From Sediminitomix flava (GTDB lineage: Bacteria; Bacteroidota; Bacteroidia; Cytophagales; Flammeovirgaceae): a DNA stretch of 64,000 nt. Under the pieces are notes generated by a model. The model searched no databases. It saw only the letters and a program-made list of their open reading frames with translations, and had not been told where the DNA came from. The stretch is from contig NZ_QGDO01000001.1 of assembly GCF_003149185.1 (NCBI RefSeq), forward strand, positions 868,001 to 932,000, given 5' to 3'. Every line of letters begins with the position of its first letter. Positions within the stretch are counted from its first letter, which is position 1. Shown here piece after piece: positions 36,058-44,340 of this stretch. Position numbers and translations under genes: made by a program.

Positions 36058-36578
36058 CTTAAGCAATAGTTTGTTTAGTGAATAAGTATTATTACGTACC
36101 AACACTACAAACATAAGTAAGCTTAATTTTAATACTTAGCACTTAACACAGCCTAATACAAGCTTTTACAACAAGTAAAAAACTGCATTTACGCATTTTC
36201 AATGAATAAAACACTGATTAACAAGCTAAATACATTAGAGAAACATTATACGTATAAATAACTAGAAGTACCTAAATCGAATAAAAAATCAGTAATTTTT
36301 TCAATAAAATTGATTCAAGTTTCAATACAACACTTAATAATTTAGGTAAAACCACATTTTTAACAGTAAAAAACTAAGTCATTAACTTACATTTTACGTA
36401 GTTTTAAATCAGCTATTTAAAAATATTAATACACTAAAAATAAGGTTATTAAGATTAAAAACTGCGAAATAACATATTTACACACAACTATTCACATGTT
36501 TATAAATGCCCTATAACACCACTCGTTATGATTATAGTCGCTACTATTGTAAGTATAAACACTTAGTTATTATACGCA
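36058..36578. other. Divergent control region between barrel and narK
   Basis: This 521-base, very AT-rich gap separates the nrt unit from narK. It holds the TATGTTTG box for the minus unit and, just before narK, TAAACACTTAGT followed by TATTATA (36556-36574), a motif shared with 30023-30042. I see no small gene and no classical Fnr palindrome. Confidence 0.5.
36556..36574 (+). promoter_or_regulatory. Motif shared with the region before the SpoIIE phosphatase gene
   Basis: TAAACACTTAGT then TATTATA occurs here, five bases before the narK ATG, and at 30023-30042 (one extra G) in the region before the phosphatase gene. It may be a shared regulator site. Confidence 0.35.
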
Positions 36579-37946
36579 ATGAAAAAAGAAGCTCTATATC
36601 TTGAAAAGGCAACGAGTATTAACCTCTTTAGCCTTAAAACAGTCCAAATGAAAACATTCCACCTTAGCTGGATTGCTTTCTTCTTATGTTTTTTTGGGTG
36701 GTTTTCTCACGCGCCACTCTTAAACTCAACAATTGGTCCTGACCTAGACCTTACTAAAGCTCAAAAAATCACAGCATTTATAGCTTCTGTAGGGGTTACT
36801 ATTTTCGCACGTTTATTTATAGGTAACCTTTGTGATAAAATAGGACCAAGAAAAAGCTATGTTTATCTACTTCTTTTTGGAGCCGTAGTTGTTTCCGCTT
36901 CATCATTCGCAAACTCATGGGAAACTTACTTAGTTTCTAGAATGGCAATTGGAGTTATTGGAGCTTCATTTGTAATTACTCAGTACCATACTTCAGTAAT
37001 GTTTGCGCCTAATGTAGTAGGTATTGCCAATGCTACAACTGCAGGTTGGGGTAACCTTGGTGGAGGTGTTACACAAGCTGTTATGCCACTTATTGCTTCT
37101 GGTATGTTAGCTTTTGGCTTTGCGGAGTCAGAACTATCAAAATGGAGACCTGCCATGTTTGTTCCTGCTGCAATTATGCTAGTTGTGGCATTCTTATACT
37201 GGAAATACACTACTGATTGTCCTAAAGGTAATTACGAAGACCTACCTAATGAAAGACCTCAAGCAAAAGAAGGAGAATCTAGCTTATTTGTTTCTGCAAT
37301 GAAGGATAAAAGAGTTTGGATACTTTTCTTAATGTATGCAGGTTGTTTCGGTATGGAACTATTTGTAAACGGTAGAGCTGCTACTTATTACCAAACTCAA
37401 TTCGAACTTTCTGAAACGACAGCTGGGCTTATTGCTTCGTTATTCGGTTTGATGAACCTTTTCGCAAGATCTATGGGTGGATGGTTAGGTGACCGTTTCT
37501 CTGTAAAAGGAGGATTGAAAGGTAGAGTAAAATGGTTAGCTATCGTAATGGCTGTTGAAGGATTGGCACTTATCCTATTTTCTAGAATGGATGTTCTTCC
37601 TTTTGCCATTATCACAATGATTACATTCTCATTATTTGTACAGATGGCTGAAGGTGCGACCTACTCAGTTGTTCCATTTATCAATAAAAAAGCTTTAGGA
37701 GCTGTGGCAGGTATCGTAGGTGCAGGAGGTAATGTAGGTGCCGTTTGTTATGCTCAGTTCTTATTAAGAAGTGGTTCTTCACTTCAAGATTGTTTCCTTT
37801 ACTTCGGACTCATTGTAATTGCTATCGGATTCTTAGGTCTTACAATTAAGTTTAGTCAAGAAGACGAAGACGCTGCTGTAGAGGAGCAAAAACGCTTAGA
37901 AGCATTAGAAGCTGAATTAAAAAAGAAAGAAGGCGTCATCGCATAA
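36579..37946 (+). CDS. Nitrate/nitrite transporter, NarK-type major facilitator
   Basis: The 455-residue membrane protein has about twelve helices and the NarK nitrate signature regions: GWGNLGGGVTQAVMPLI (near residues 151-167) and GAVAGIVGAGGNVGAVCYAQ (near 375-394). It also has FFGWFSHAPLLNSTIGPDL near residues 38-56 and the MFS loop FIGNLCDKIGPRKSY. NarK proteins take up nitrate or exchange nitrate and nitrite. It is divergent from the nrt ABC unit, so the cell has two uptake routes coded side by side. ATG at 36579 is taken; MKTFHLSW at 36648 would shorten the N-terminus. Confidence 0.9.
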   Translation: MKKEALYLEKATSINLFSLKTVQMKTFHLSWIAFFLCFFGWFSHAPLLNSTIGPDLDLTKAQKITAFIASVGVTIFARLFIGNLCDKIGPRKSYVYLLLFGAVVVSASSFANSWETYLVSRMAIGVIGASFVITQYHTSVMFAPNVVGIANATTAGWGNLGGGVTQAVMPLIASGMLAFGFAESELSKWRPAMFVPAAIMLVVAFLYWKYTTDCPKGNYEDLPNERPQAKEGESSLFVSAMKDKRVWILFLMYAGCFGMELFVNGRAATYYQTQFELSETTAGLIASLFGLMNLFARSMGGWLGDRFSVKGGLKGRVKWLAIVMAVEGLALILFSRMDVLPFAIITMITFSLFVQMAEGATYSVVPFINKKALGAVAGIVGAGGNVGAVCYAQFLLRSGSSLQDCFLYFGLIVIAIGFLGLTIKFSQEDEDAAVEEQKRLEALEAELKKKEGVIA

Positions 37947-37981
37947 ATATATATACAACACAACACTACTTAAACACTTTT

Positions 37982-38013
37982 AAAGGCTATCCAATTATTT
38001 GGATAGTCTTTTT
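37982..38013 (+). terminator. Terminator of narK
   Basis: AAAGGCTATCCAA (37982-37994) pairs with TTGGATAGTCTTT (37999-38011), with one G-T pair, followed by TT. Confidence 0.8.
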
Positions 38014-38017
38014 AATT

Positions 38018-38061
38018 AAAAAAGCATTCTAAATGAGGGGATATATTTAGAATGCTTTTTT
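38018..38061. terminator. Bidirectional terminator between narK and the carbonic anhydrase gene
   Basis: AAAAAAGCATTCTAAAT (38018-38034) and ATTTAGAATGCTTTTTT (38045-38061) form a perfect 17-bp stem with a ten-base loop. It has T runs on both strands and lies 18 bases after the minus-strand stop at 38079. Confidence 0.85.
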
Positions 38062-38078
38062 TCATTTACCGAAGAATG

Positions 38079-38603
38079 TTACTTTTCTTCATTCTCATCA
38101 AACCAACTGCTGTACATTACATAATTATTCGCAGTTCTTTCAAAAACGGCTCTCAATCGGTCATCTAATGGCTTAATCTTTTTAGCAGGCATTCCAGCAT
38201 ACAAGTATCCTGACTCACAAATCGTATTTTCCAATACGACTGCTCCTGCCGCAATAAAACATCCTTCCTGAACAACTGCTTTATCCATTACAATAGCTCC
38301 CATTCCAATAAGAACATTGTCTTCAATTGTACAACCGTGTACCAAAGCATTATGACCTATTGATACATTGTTTCCAATTGTTGTAGCCGCTTTTTCATAA
38401 GTACAGTGAATTACTGCACCGTCTTGAATATTGGTTTTGTTTCCGATTCGAATACTATTAACGTCTCCTCTAACGACAGCATTGAACCAAACACTACATT
38501 CTTTGCCCATTACAACATCACCAACAATAGTGGCATTATCAGCAATAAAACAATCCTCTTCCCATTTTGGCTCTATTCCTTTTACGGCTCTGATTACTGG
38601 CAT
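38079..38603 (-). CDS. Gamma-type carbonic anhydrase-like hexapeptide protein
   Basis: The 174-residue protein is a left-handed beta helix of hexapeptide repeats, in the gamma carbonic anhydrase (YrdA/CaiE) group. The repeats include NATIVGDVVMGKECSVWFNAVVRGDVNSIRIG and NIQDGAVIHCTYEKAATTIGNNVSIGHNALVHG. The zinc-ligand histidines appear as VIHC, IGHN and LVHG. Catalytic carbonic anhydrase activity in this group is often unproven. The frame opens at a GTG at 38612; ATG at 38603 (MPVIRAVKG) is preferred. Confidence 0.85.
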   Translation of the reverse strand: MPVIRAVKGIEPKWEEDCFIADNATIVGDVVMGKECSVWFNAVVRGDVNSIRIGNKTNIQDGAVIHCTYEKAATTIGNNVSIGHNALVHGCTIEDNVLIGMGAIVMDKAVVQEGCFIAAGAVVLENTICESGYLYAGMPAKKIKPLDDRLRAVFERTANNYVMYSSWFDENEEK

Positions 38604-38726
38604 AACATTCACTTATTTAGTTTAAAAGATATGTGTTGTGGACATTCTGTTTACCATTGTTAAGAGTCTGGTAAAAATCTATGAGTGAATATAATTAAGT
38701 ATAGATAGAAAACACTGAAAAATTAT

Positions 38727-38735
38727 TACTTTTGC
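38727..38735 (+). promoter_or_regulatory. -7 box for trpS
   Basis: TACTTTTGC matches TAnnTTTG. The leader to the chosen trpS start would be about 60 bases. No clear TTTG is found 19-21 bases upstream. Confidence 0.5.
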
Positions 38736-38803
38736 ACGTTGGAGTCTTACAAAAAGGCTTTAAACAATCTATAGATCTAAAAGAATTACAAAAGCAGATA
38801 CAA

Positions 38804-39778
38804 ATGGCAAGAGTTCTGACGGGTATCCAAAGTTCTGGTACTCCACACCTCGGGAATATTCTAGGAGCGATTAAACCTGCAATCGAAATGTCTAAAGACC
38901 CTAAAAATGAGTCTTTATTCTTCATCGCAGACCTTCACTCTATGACAAGCATCAAAGATGCTGAAGTATTGAGAGAAAATACTTACTCTGTAGCGGCAGC
39001 ATGGCTTGCTTTCGGTTTTGATACAGACAAAAACATTTTCTACAGACAATCAAGAATCCCTGAAGTGGCTGAACTATCATGGTACTTAAACTGTGTAACG
39101 CCATATCCGATGCTTGCAAATGCTCACTCATTCAAAGATAAAGCTGATCGTTTGTCGGATGTAAACTCAGGTTTGTTTACATATCCTGTACTTATGGCTG
39201 GTGATATTATCCTTTATGATGCTGAAAAAGTTCCTGTAGGAAAAGACCAAAAGCAACATTTGGAAATGACTCGTGATATCGCAAAAACATTCAACCGTAT
39301 ATACGAGGAAATCTTTGTTTTACCAGAAGAATCTATCAATGAAAATGTGATGATTGTTCCTGGTACTGACGGACAGAAAATGAGTAAATCTTACGGAAAC
39401 TTCATCAATATTTTCCAAACGGATAAGAAGCTTCGTAAGAATGTAATGCAGATTGTAACTGATTCTACACCTCTTGAAGAGCCAAAGAATCCTGATACTT
39501 GTAACGTATTCACTTTATATAAACTATTAGGTACTGAAGAGCAAATCGAAGACCTAAGACAAAAGTATTTGGGTGGCAACTACGGTTATGGCCATGCAAA
39601 ACAAGCTTTGTTCGAGCTAATCGTTGAGACTTATAAAGAAGAAAGAGAAAAGTACGATTACTACATGAACAATTTAGATGAGCTAGAAAAAACACTTCAA
39701 ATTGGAGAGGAAAAAGCTCGTCAGATTGCTCAGAAGAAATTAGCTCAAGTTCGTAAAGCTGTTGGAGTAGGACGCTAA
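38804..39778 (+). CDS. trpS: Tryptophanyl-tRNA synthetase
   Basis: TrpS charges tRNA-Trp with tryptophan in the cytoplasm. The 324-residue protein starts ARVLTGIQSSGTPHLGNILG, holding the class I HIGH-type motif as PHLGN, and has KMSKS in GTDGQKMSKSYGNFI, near residue 190. FIADLHSMTS and PVGKDQKQHLEMTRDIA are further family segments. The frame opens at 38732, but the upstream stretch overlaps the promoter box and ATG at 38804 gives the standard start. A terminator-like hairpin follows. Confidence 0.95.
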   Translation: MARVLTGIQSSGTPHLGNILGAIKPAIEMSKDPKNESLFFIADLHSMTSIKDAEVLRENTYSVAAAWLAFGFDTDKNIFYRQSRIPEVAELSWYLNCVTPYPMLANAHSFKDKADRLSDVNSGLFTYPVLMAGDIILYDAEKVPVGKDQKQHLEMTRDIAKTFNRIYEEIFVLPEESINENVMIVPGTDGQKMSKSYGNFINIFQTDKKLRKNVMQIVTDSTPLEEPKNPDTCNVFTLYKLLGTEEQIEDLRQKYLGGNYGYGHAKQALFELIVETYKEEREKYDYYMNNLDELEKTLQIGEEKARQIAQKKLAQVRKAVGVGR

Positions 39779-39827
39779 GTTCCTCTATCAGTTTACGATT
39801 GATATTGAAACAAATAGTTTCTATTTT

Positions 39828-39864
39828 AGAGGAAGCTTCTTGAAATATTCAGGAATCTTCCTCT
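39828..39864 (+). terminator. Terminator-like hairpin after trpS
   Basis: AGAGGAAG (39828-39835) pairs with CTTCCTCT (39857-39864) around a 21-base loop. The tail GTTTATC is only partly T-rich, so termination may be partial. Confidence 0.5.
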
Positions 39865-39910
39865 GTTTATCTAATTAGAACCTGAAGATTAAAATATAAA
39901 AGCATATATA

Positions 39911-41038
39911 ATGAAGTTTACAGCCTCAACTTCCACGATTCTTAAACAGATTTCTTCACTTAACGGAGTAATCCCTAGTAATCCGAATCTTCCGATTTTG
40001 GAAAACTTCTTATTCGAGATTAAAGAAGGAAATCTTAAAATTACAGCTTCAGATCTACAAACTTCGATAATCGCTGAAGTTCCTGTAGAGGCTGATCAAG
40101 ACGGAAGCATCGCAATTCCTGCAAAAATGCTTGCAGATACATTGAAAAACCTTCCAGAGCAACCTGTAACTTTCGAAATTGACTTGGAAACTTATACAGT
40201 TTCGATCAATTCAGATAATGGTTTGTATAAATTAGCAGGTGAAAATGCAGAAGATTTCCCTGAAATCCCACAATTAGGCCGTGTGGATACTATGGAGATC
40301 GAAAGCAATGTACTTCTTGATGCACTAGGATACACGCTATTCGCAACTTCAAATGATGAAATGAAGCCTGCAATGAATGGTGTTTTCTTAAATATCAACT
40401 CTTCTAATGCTGACTTTGTAGCATCTGACAGCCACCGTTTGGTTCGTTACAGAAGAACTGATATTCAGTCTGAATACGAGACATCAATTATCATTCACAA
40501 AAGAGCACTTTCATTGTTGAAAAACAACTTGCCATCAGAAGGTGAGGCTGTTAAAATTGAATTCAACGATCAAAATGCTTCATTCACATTTAGCAATGTT
40601 CAATTGATTTGTCGTTTGATTGATGAGCGTTTCCCTGATTATGAAAACGTAATTCCGTTGAACAACAACAACCTTGTAACTTTGGACAGAGCTGCGATGT
40701 TGAGCTGTTTGAAGCGTATCGCAATCTATGCAAACAAGTCTACAAACCAAGTTCGTTTCAAGATTGAAGGAAATGAAGTAGTTGTTTCTGCAGAAGATAT
40801 CGATTTCTCAAACGAAGCAAAAGAGCGTTTGTACTGTGAGCACGAAGGAGATGATTTGGAAATTGGTTTCAATGCCAAATTCTTAATCGAGATGTTGAAC
40901 AACATTCACTCTGACAAGGTAACTTTGAAACTTTCTGAGCCAGGAATGGCCGGTTTGATGGTTCCTACTGAAATTTCAGAAGAAGAAGATTTATTAATGC
41001 TAGTGATGCCAATCATGCTTCACAACTACGCTTACTAG
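39911..41038 (+). CDS. dnaN: DNA polymerase III beta subunit (sliding clamp)
   Basis: The clamp encircles DNA and tethers the replicative polymerase. The 375-residue length is normal, with three similar domains at about 1-120, 130-245 and 250-375. Family segments include VIPSNPNLPILENFLFEIK, ASDLQTSIIAEVPVEAD, GVFLNINSSNADFVASDSHRLVRYR and the C-terminal EEDLLMLVMPIMLHNYAY. Many clamps end near 'MPMRL'; here the peptide-binding end reads MPIML. It stands alone, away from dnaA or recF, which is common in Bacteroidetes. Confidence 0.96.
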   Translation: MKFTASTSTILKQISSLNGVIPSNPNLPILENFLFEIKEGNLKITASDLQTSIIAEVPVEADQDGSIAIPAKMLADTLKNLPEQPVTFEIDLETYTVSINSDNGLYKLAGENAEDFPEIPQLGRVDTMEIESNVLLDALGYTLFATSNDEMKPAMNGVFLNINSSNADFVASDSHRLVRYRRTDIQSEYETSIIIHKRALSLLKNNLPSEGEAVKIEFNDQNASFTFSNVQLICRLIDERFPDYENVIPLNNNNLVTLDRAAMLSCLKRIAIYANKSTNQVRFKIEGNEVVVSAEDIDFSNEAKERLYCEHEGDDLEIGFNAKFLIEMLNNIHSDKVTLKLSEPGMAGLMVPTEISEEEDLLMLVMPIMLHNYAY

Positions 41039-41060
41039 GTCTTAAATGATAGATTAAGTT

Positions 41061-41105
41061 AAAAGCTCTTACATTTCTAGTCTATAGAAAAGTAAGGGCT
41101 TTTTT
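41061..41105 (+). terminator. Terminator of dnaN
   Basis: AAAAGCTCTTAC (41061-41072) and GTAAGGGCTTTT (41092-41103) form a 12-bp stem with one G-T pair, followed by T. Confidence 0.85.
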
Positions 41106-41172
41106 ATTTATTCAGAACCATTAGCAAAACAATTCATGTTTACGGAACGAACAAGACAAAGCTTCTTTAAAC

Positions 41173-41703
41173 ATGAAACTAATAAACACACTAGGGCTAT
41201 CATTTATCATAGTCACTTCAGTTCTACTCACATCATGTTTTGACTCTAAGCAAGAGCAAAAGAAAGTAGACAGTATTGAATTGAAAGACGGTGCTGACAT
41301 CTCAAGCGAAGGTGAGAAAACGCGTGGAAAGTATCGTAAAAAACTCGTTAAAGGAAAAGAATTCAATGCCTGTCTTCCAAATAAAATGGGAGATTACAAA
41401 ATCACTTATACCCAAGAAAAGCTCGGCATGATTCAAGCAGTCGTCTCTGAAAAAGGAGATGATGTAGCTACCATAACCGTTGCTGACCTACTCGACACTC
41501 CTCAGAATATTGAAAAATACACCTCTTCTACTCAAGATTTGAAAGGTTACCCAATGCTCTCAAAGGGTAGCAAAGGTACTGCTATTTTGGTCAGTGATAG
41601 ATTCCAAGTACAAGTCAGATCAAAGTCCGATTCATTTACAGAAGCAGACCGAATTGAAGTACTCTCACAAGTAGATCTCAATCACCTTGCACAACTCAAC
41701 TAA
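41173..41703 (+). CDS. Lipoprotein of unknown function
   Basis: I do not recognise this family. The 176-residue protein has a lipoprotein signal ending VLLTSC (Cys22), then a charged linker (DSKQEQKKVDSIEL) and a C-terminal domain starting EFNACLPNKMGDYKITYTQEKLGMIQAVVSEKGDDVATITVADL. Its pattern suggests a small mixed alpha/beta fold, with an even beta strand spacing in VSDRFQVQVRSKS. It sits 30 bases before an unknown cytoplasmic gene, so the two may act together. Localisation would be at the inner or outer membrane. Confidence 0.7.
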   Translation: MKLINTLGLSFIIVTSVLLTSCFDSKQEQKKVDSIELKDGADISSEGEKTRGKYRKKLVKGKEFNACLPNKMGDYKITYTQEKLGMIQAVVSEKGDDVATITVADLLDTPQNIEKYTSSTQDLKGYPMLSKGSKGTAILVSDRFQVQVRSKSDSFTEADRIEVLSQVDLNHLAQLN

Positions 41704-41733
41704 TCATACTTACTCATTAAAATTGAAGAAATT

Positions 41734-42642
41734 ATGGGATGGTTTTTTAAAGAAAATCCAGAAAAAATAGCAAGTATCATCAATGATCTACCTAGTTCGG
41801 GATTAACTGTGATGAGCTTGAAAGTACTAGATAGTATTGTTCCTGGGCAATGGACAAACCCGACAAACTTTGATCAAATGATTCGTGATATCACAGGCGA
41901 TGATGATGAATCCTATTTAGCAGATGTAAAAGAAAGAGTCTTCCAACTCTATAATGAAGAAAAAGAAGGTTATCAGAGTGCCATTTGGATTTATAATACC
42001 ATTGAATCAATTGACACTGCAGTTGGTTCTGCTGCCATGTCTGACAAACTGGGAGAAAAAGTAAAACTCCTATCTTTTCTAAAATACTTAACTCCAAAAG
42101 CAGAATCAGCACAAAAATTCGACTTCGCATTAAAAATCATAGGTGAACTGATTGCATTCACTAAAACGAATGGTATTCCTGGTGATGGGATTGTAGATTT
42201 TGTAAAAGCATTTGGTCATTATGCCGGAAATGCAAAAATCAGAATGGCTGGTATCATTTGTTTTGATGGAATTCTGCCTTTAGGAGTTGACTTTGTGCGT
42301 TCAGCAACTGATGCATTGGATGGGCTAAGTGCTGACGAAGCAGATAAGAATTCATCATTCTCCAAATTCAAAGATATCATTCCGGGTGATTCTACCGATG
42401 ATAAACTAGGTTATGTAAAAAAAGGATTGGCTGGAGTTGGCGATTCTCTCAATGGTTTTGTTTCTGATAATGGAATTACGCAAGATAAGATTTTAGGCAG
42501 TGTAAACCGCTTCATTGATAAAGCCGACACCAAGCTAGATATGCTTTCTGCTTTTATTGATGTTTCCTCAGATTACTATGCCCATACAGGAAAACAATCT
42601 GTCGTCGAACAAATTATTAATAGAGCAGCAGGAGAAGTTTAA
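41734..42642 (+). CDS. Conserved-looking protein of unknown function
   Basis: This 302-residue protein has no signal peptide and no motif I can name. It begins GWFFKENPEKIASIINDLPS and has several alanine- and glycine-rich helical segments, such as DKLGEKVKLLSFLKYLTPKAESAQKFDFALKIIGE, and a central more hydrophobic segment GIICFDGILPLGVDFV. The C-terminal half contains two similar acidic helices (NGITQDKILGSVNRFIDKADTKL). It looks like an all-helical soluble or membrane-associated protein. The upstream lipoprotein gene is 30 bases away and probably co-transcribed, hinting at an envelope-related job. Confidence 0.65.
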   Translation: MGWFFKENPEKIASIINDLPSSGLTVMSLKVLDSIVPGQWTNPTNFDQMIRDITGDDDESYLADVKERVFQLYNEEKEGYQSAIWIYNTIESIDTAVGSAAMSDKLGEKVKLLSFLKYLTPKAESAQKFDFALKIIGELIAFTKTNGIPGDGIVDFVKAFGHYAGNAKIRMAGIICFDGILPLGVDFVRSATDALDGLSADEADKNSSFSKFKDIIPGDSTDDKLGYVKKGLAGVGDSLNGFVSDNGITQDKILGSVNRFIDKADTKLDMLSAFIDVSSDYYAHTGKQSVVEQIINRAAGEV

Positions 42643-42661
42643 TTCAAACCTGATAAAATAA

Positions 42662-42690
42662 AGTCCCATTTCTAAGATAGATATGGGACT
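42662..42690. terminator. Hairpin between the convergent unknown gene and the Spy-like gene
   Basis: AGTCCCAT (42662-42669) and ATGGGACT (42683-42690) form a perfect 8-bp stem. The T tail is weak on both strands, so it may act as a partial terminator. Confidence 0.5.
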
Positions 42691-42728
42691 AATATTGAAT
42701 AGAAACATTTTTTAGAAAAGTCTAAGGT

Positions 42729-43100
42729 CTAAGGTCTAGGGCCTCTACCTCTTTTTCCTTTTTGTTCTTCAGCTAATTCTTTAAATGCTATAAATTGTTC
42801 TTCAGTAAGGATTTTTTCCATTTCCGACTCAAAACTCTCTCTTTCCTCTTCCATCTGAGCTCTTATTTCAGACCTATCTGCACCACTCTCTCTGAGCTCA
42901 GTCATTTTCTCCATTTGTGCAAAAAATAAGTCATAAATCTTATCTCCTTGCTCTTCTGTTAATTCAAGAGCCTTTGTTAATTGAGCTGTTCTTCTTTCTG
43001 CGGCTTCTTTAGGATCAAGATTAGGACGTTGAGCACATGCCACAAATGTTGAAAAAATAGAAGCCAAACCAATAAGCGTTACTATAAATTTCTTTTTCAT
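42729..43100 (-). CDS. Small Spy/CpxP-like periplasmic helical protein
   Basis: The 123-residue protein has a signal peptide (KKKFIVTLIGLASIFSTFVA) and a charged, alpha-helical mature part. LELTEEQGDKIYDLFFAQME and KILTEEQFIAFKELAEEQKG are two LTxEQ-type repeats, the hallmark of the Spy/CpxP (LTXXQ) group of periplasmic stress chaperones or metal-resistance proteins. The arginine/glycine-rich C-terminus (GKRGRGPRP) is unusual. A single upstream cysteine (ACAQ) near the cleavage site could make it a lipoprotein. Function is inferred from the repeats only. Confidence 0.75.
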   Translation of the reverse strand: MKKKFIVTLIGLASIFSTFVACAQRPNLDPKEAAERRTAQLTKALELTEEQGDKIYDLFFAQMEKMTELRESGADRSEIRAQMEEERESFESEMEKILTEEQFIAFKELAEEQKGKRGRGPRP

Positions 43101-43200
43101 ATCTCATCTATGTTTTATTTCTGAAGTAAAAATGGGAAATGCTTATTTCCTTATGAAAAAATTTCAACGAATGGGCATTTATTTTCAATGAAAAAGAAAA

Positions 43201-43228
43201 AAGGCCGGTTGAAACCTCAACTGACCTT
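43201..43228 (-). terminator. Terminator of the downstream glycosyltransferase paralog
   Basis: On the minus strand AAGGTCAGTTGA and TCAACCGGCCTT pair (one wobble, one mismatch) around GGTT, and TTTTCTTTTTC follows. It lies 17 bases after the stop at 43245. Confidence 0.7.
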
Positions 43229-43244
43229 CTAATTATTTATATAT

Positions 43245-44192
43245 CTACTTTTTGAGTAAAGTGTAATTTTTATATCCACCGATCAACCTACCTCCTAGTA
43301 AATTTCGCTCTACCCAAATAATAATTCTATACTTCAACTTTTCATGTTTCCGTATTGGTCTACCAATCACTATTGGTCCATCATAACGAAGATCGTCTTG
43401 CCAATCTAATTCCTTAATGCGTTCACTCATAACCTTCGGATGTGTACCCTTGAATTCTAGAGTTCTATCCATTCGGCCATAATCGAAAACATCTTGAGTA
43501 AATTTCTTTAATGTCTCTTCAGTTACCTTCCTGTAAGCATTGGCAAAAGTGAGTCTTTTTGTCAACATCACTTTAGGGGGTCTCACCCAGCCATAGTGAT
43601 AAATATTAGCGTCAATCTTTACGACATTTAGCTTTGAAGAACCCTCTTTTTTTGCATAACTAAATCCATCAAAATTAGGGATTTTTCTAAATGATTGAGC
43701 ATCTCTGAAAGAATGGATTTCAGGCTTATTTCTAATAATTCGAATCTCGTAAGGATACCAACAATGGTCTCTGAAGTAGTGTTTATAGTCTCCCCAAAAA
43801 TGAAAATAGCTAAACAGAAAACCGTCTACTTCTTCATCATTGAGGTGTTTTTCACAAGCATTCTTTATTGTTTGTTTATCTTTTTCATGGACAACTTCAT
43901 CCCCTTGAATATAAAATAGCCAATCTCCAGTACATGCCTCTTTAGCAATATCAGTTTGATGTGCGTATTCCGTTCCTCCTGTAAATTTTTCGAAATCCCA
44001 TTTGGTATGAATGATTTTAATTTTATCAGAACCAATACTTTGTATCAGTTCTAAAGAATTATCGTCCTCATCTCCTTCTCCCAATGCAATTACAAACTCA
44101 TCTACTAAATCTAGAATCGAAAGAATAGATTCTTTGATCGGGTAATATAACTTGGAGGTATTCCTCAAGAAAGTAAAGCCACTTATCTTCAT
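43245..44192 (-). CDS. Glycosyltransferase family 2-like protein, tandem paralog A
   Basis: The 315-residue protein begins KISGFTFLRNTSKLYYPIKE and has the GT2-like segments DLVDEFVIALGEGDEDD and DWLFYIQGDEVVHEKD, with a DxD-like metal site at QGDEVVHE. It probably transfers a sugar during surface polysaccharide or lipopolysaccharide synthesis; donor and acceptor are unknown. It is close in sequence to the gene at 44341-45294: the first 44 residues are identical and most of the protein aligns. The DNA differs at many third positions, so the duplication is not very recent. Both sit downstream of an MsbA-type exporter on the same strand. Confidence 0.8.
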   Translation of the reverse strand: MKISGFTFLRNTSKLYYPIKESILSILDLVDEFVIALGEGDEDDNSLELIQSIGSDKIKIIHTKWDFEKFTGGTEYAHQTDIAKEACTGDWLFYIQGDEVVHEKDKQTIKNACEKHLNDEEVDGFLFSYFHFWGDYKHYFRDHCWYPYEIRIIRNKPEIHSFRDAQSFRKIPNFDGFSYAKKEGSSKLNVVKIDANIYHYGWVRPPKVMLTKRLTFANAYRKVTEETLKKFTQDVFDYGRMDRTLEFKGTHPKVMSERIKELDWQDDLRYDGPIVIGRPIRKHEKLKYRIIIWVERNLLGGRLIGGYKNYTLLKK

Positions 44193-44285
44193 CTGATTCC
44201 CAAAAACTTCTTAACTACCAAATTGAAAGTTAATCACTTCCAATTCTTTTTTTTTTAAAATCTTATTTCTTTATTAATACATAAA

Positions 44286-44326
44286 AATAGAGACTGCCTA
44301 ACACCCAGATCAAGACAGTCTCTATT
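44286..44326 (-). terminator. Terminator between the two glycosyltransferase paralogs
   Basis: AATAGAGACTG (44286-44296) and CAGTCTCTATT (44316-44326) form a perfect 11-bp stem; on the minus strand TTTATG follows. It lies just after the stop of paralog B at 44341. Confidence 0.7.
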
Positions 44327-44340
44327 CAAACTTAGATAAA

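Noticed and set aside
36140-36340. Fnr-type sites in the narK control region
   Set aside because: TTGAT-like half sites occur, but no TTGATnnnnATCAA palindrome is present in this AT-rich region.
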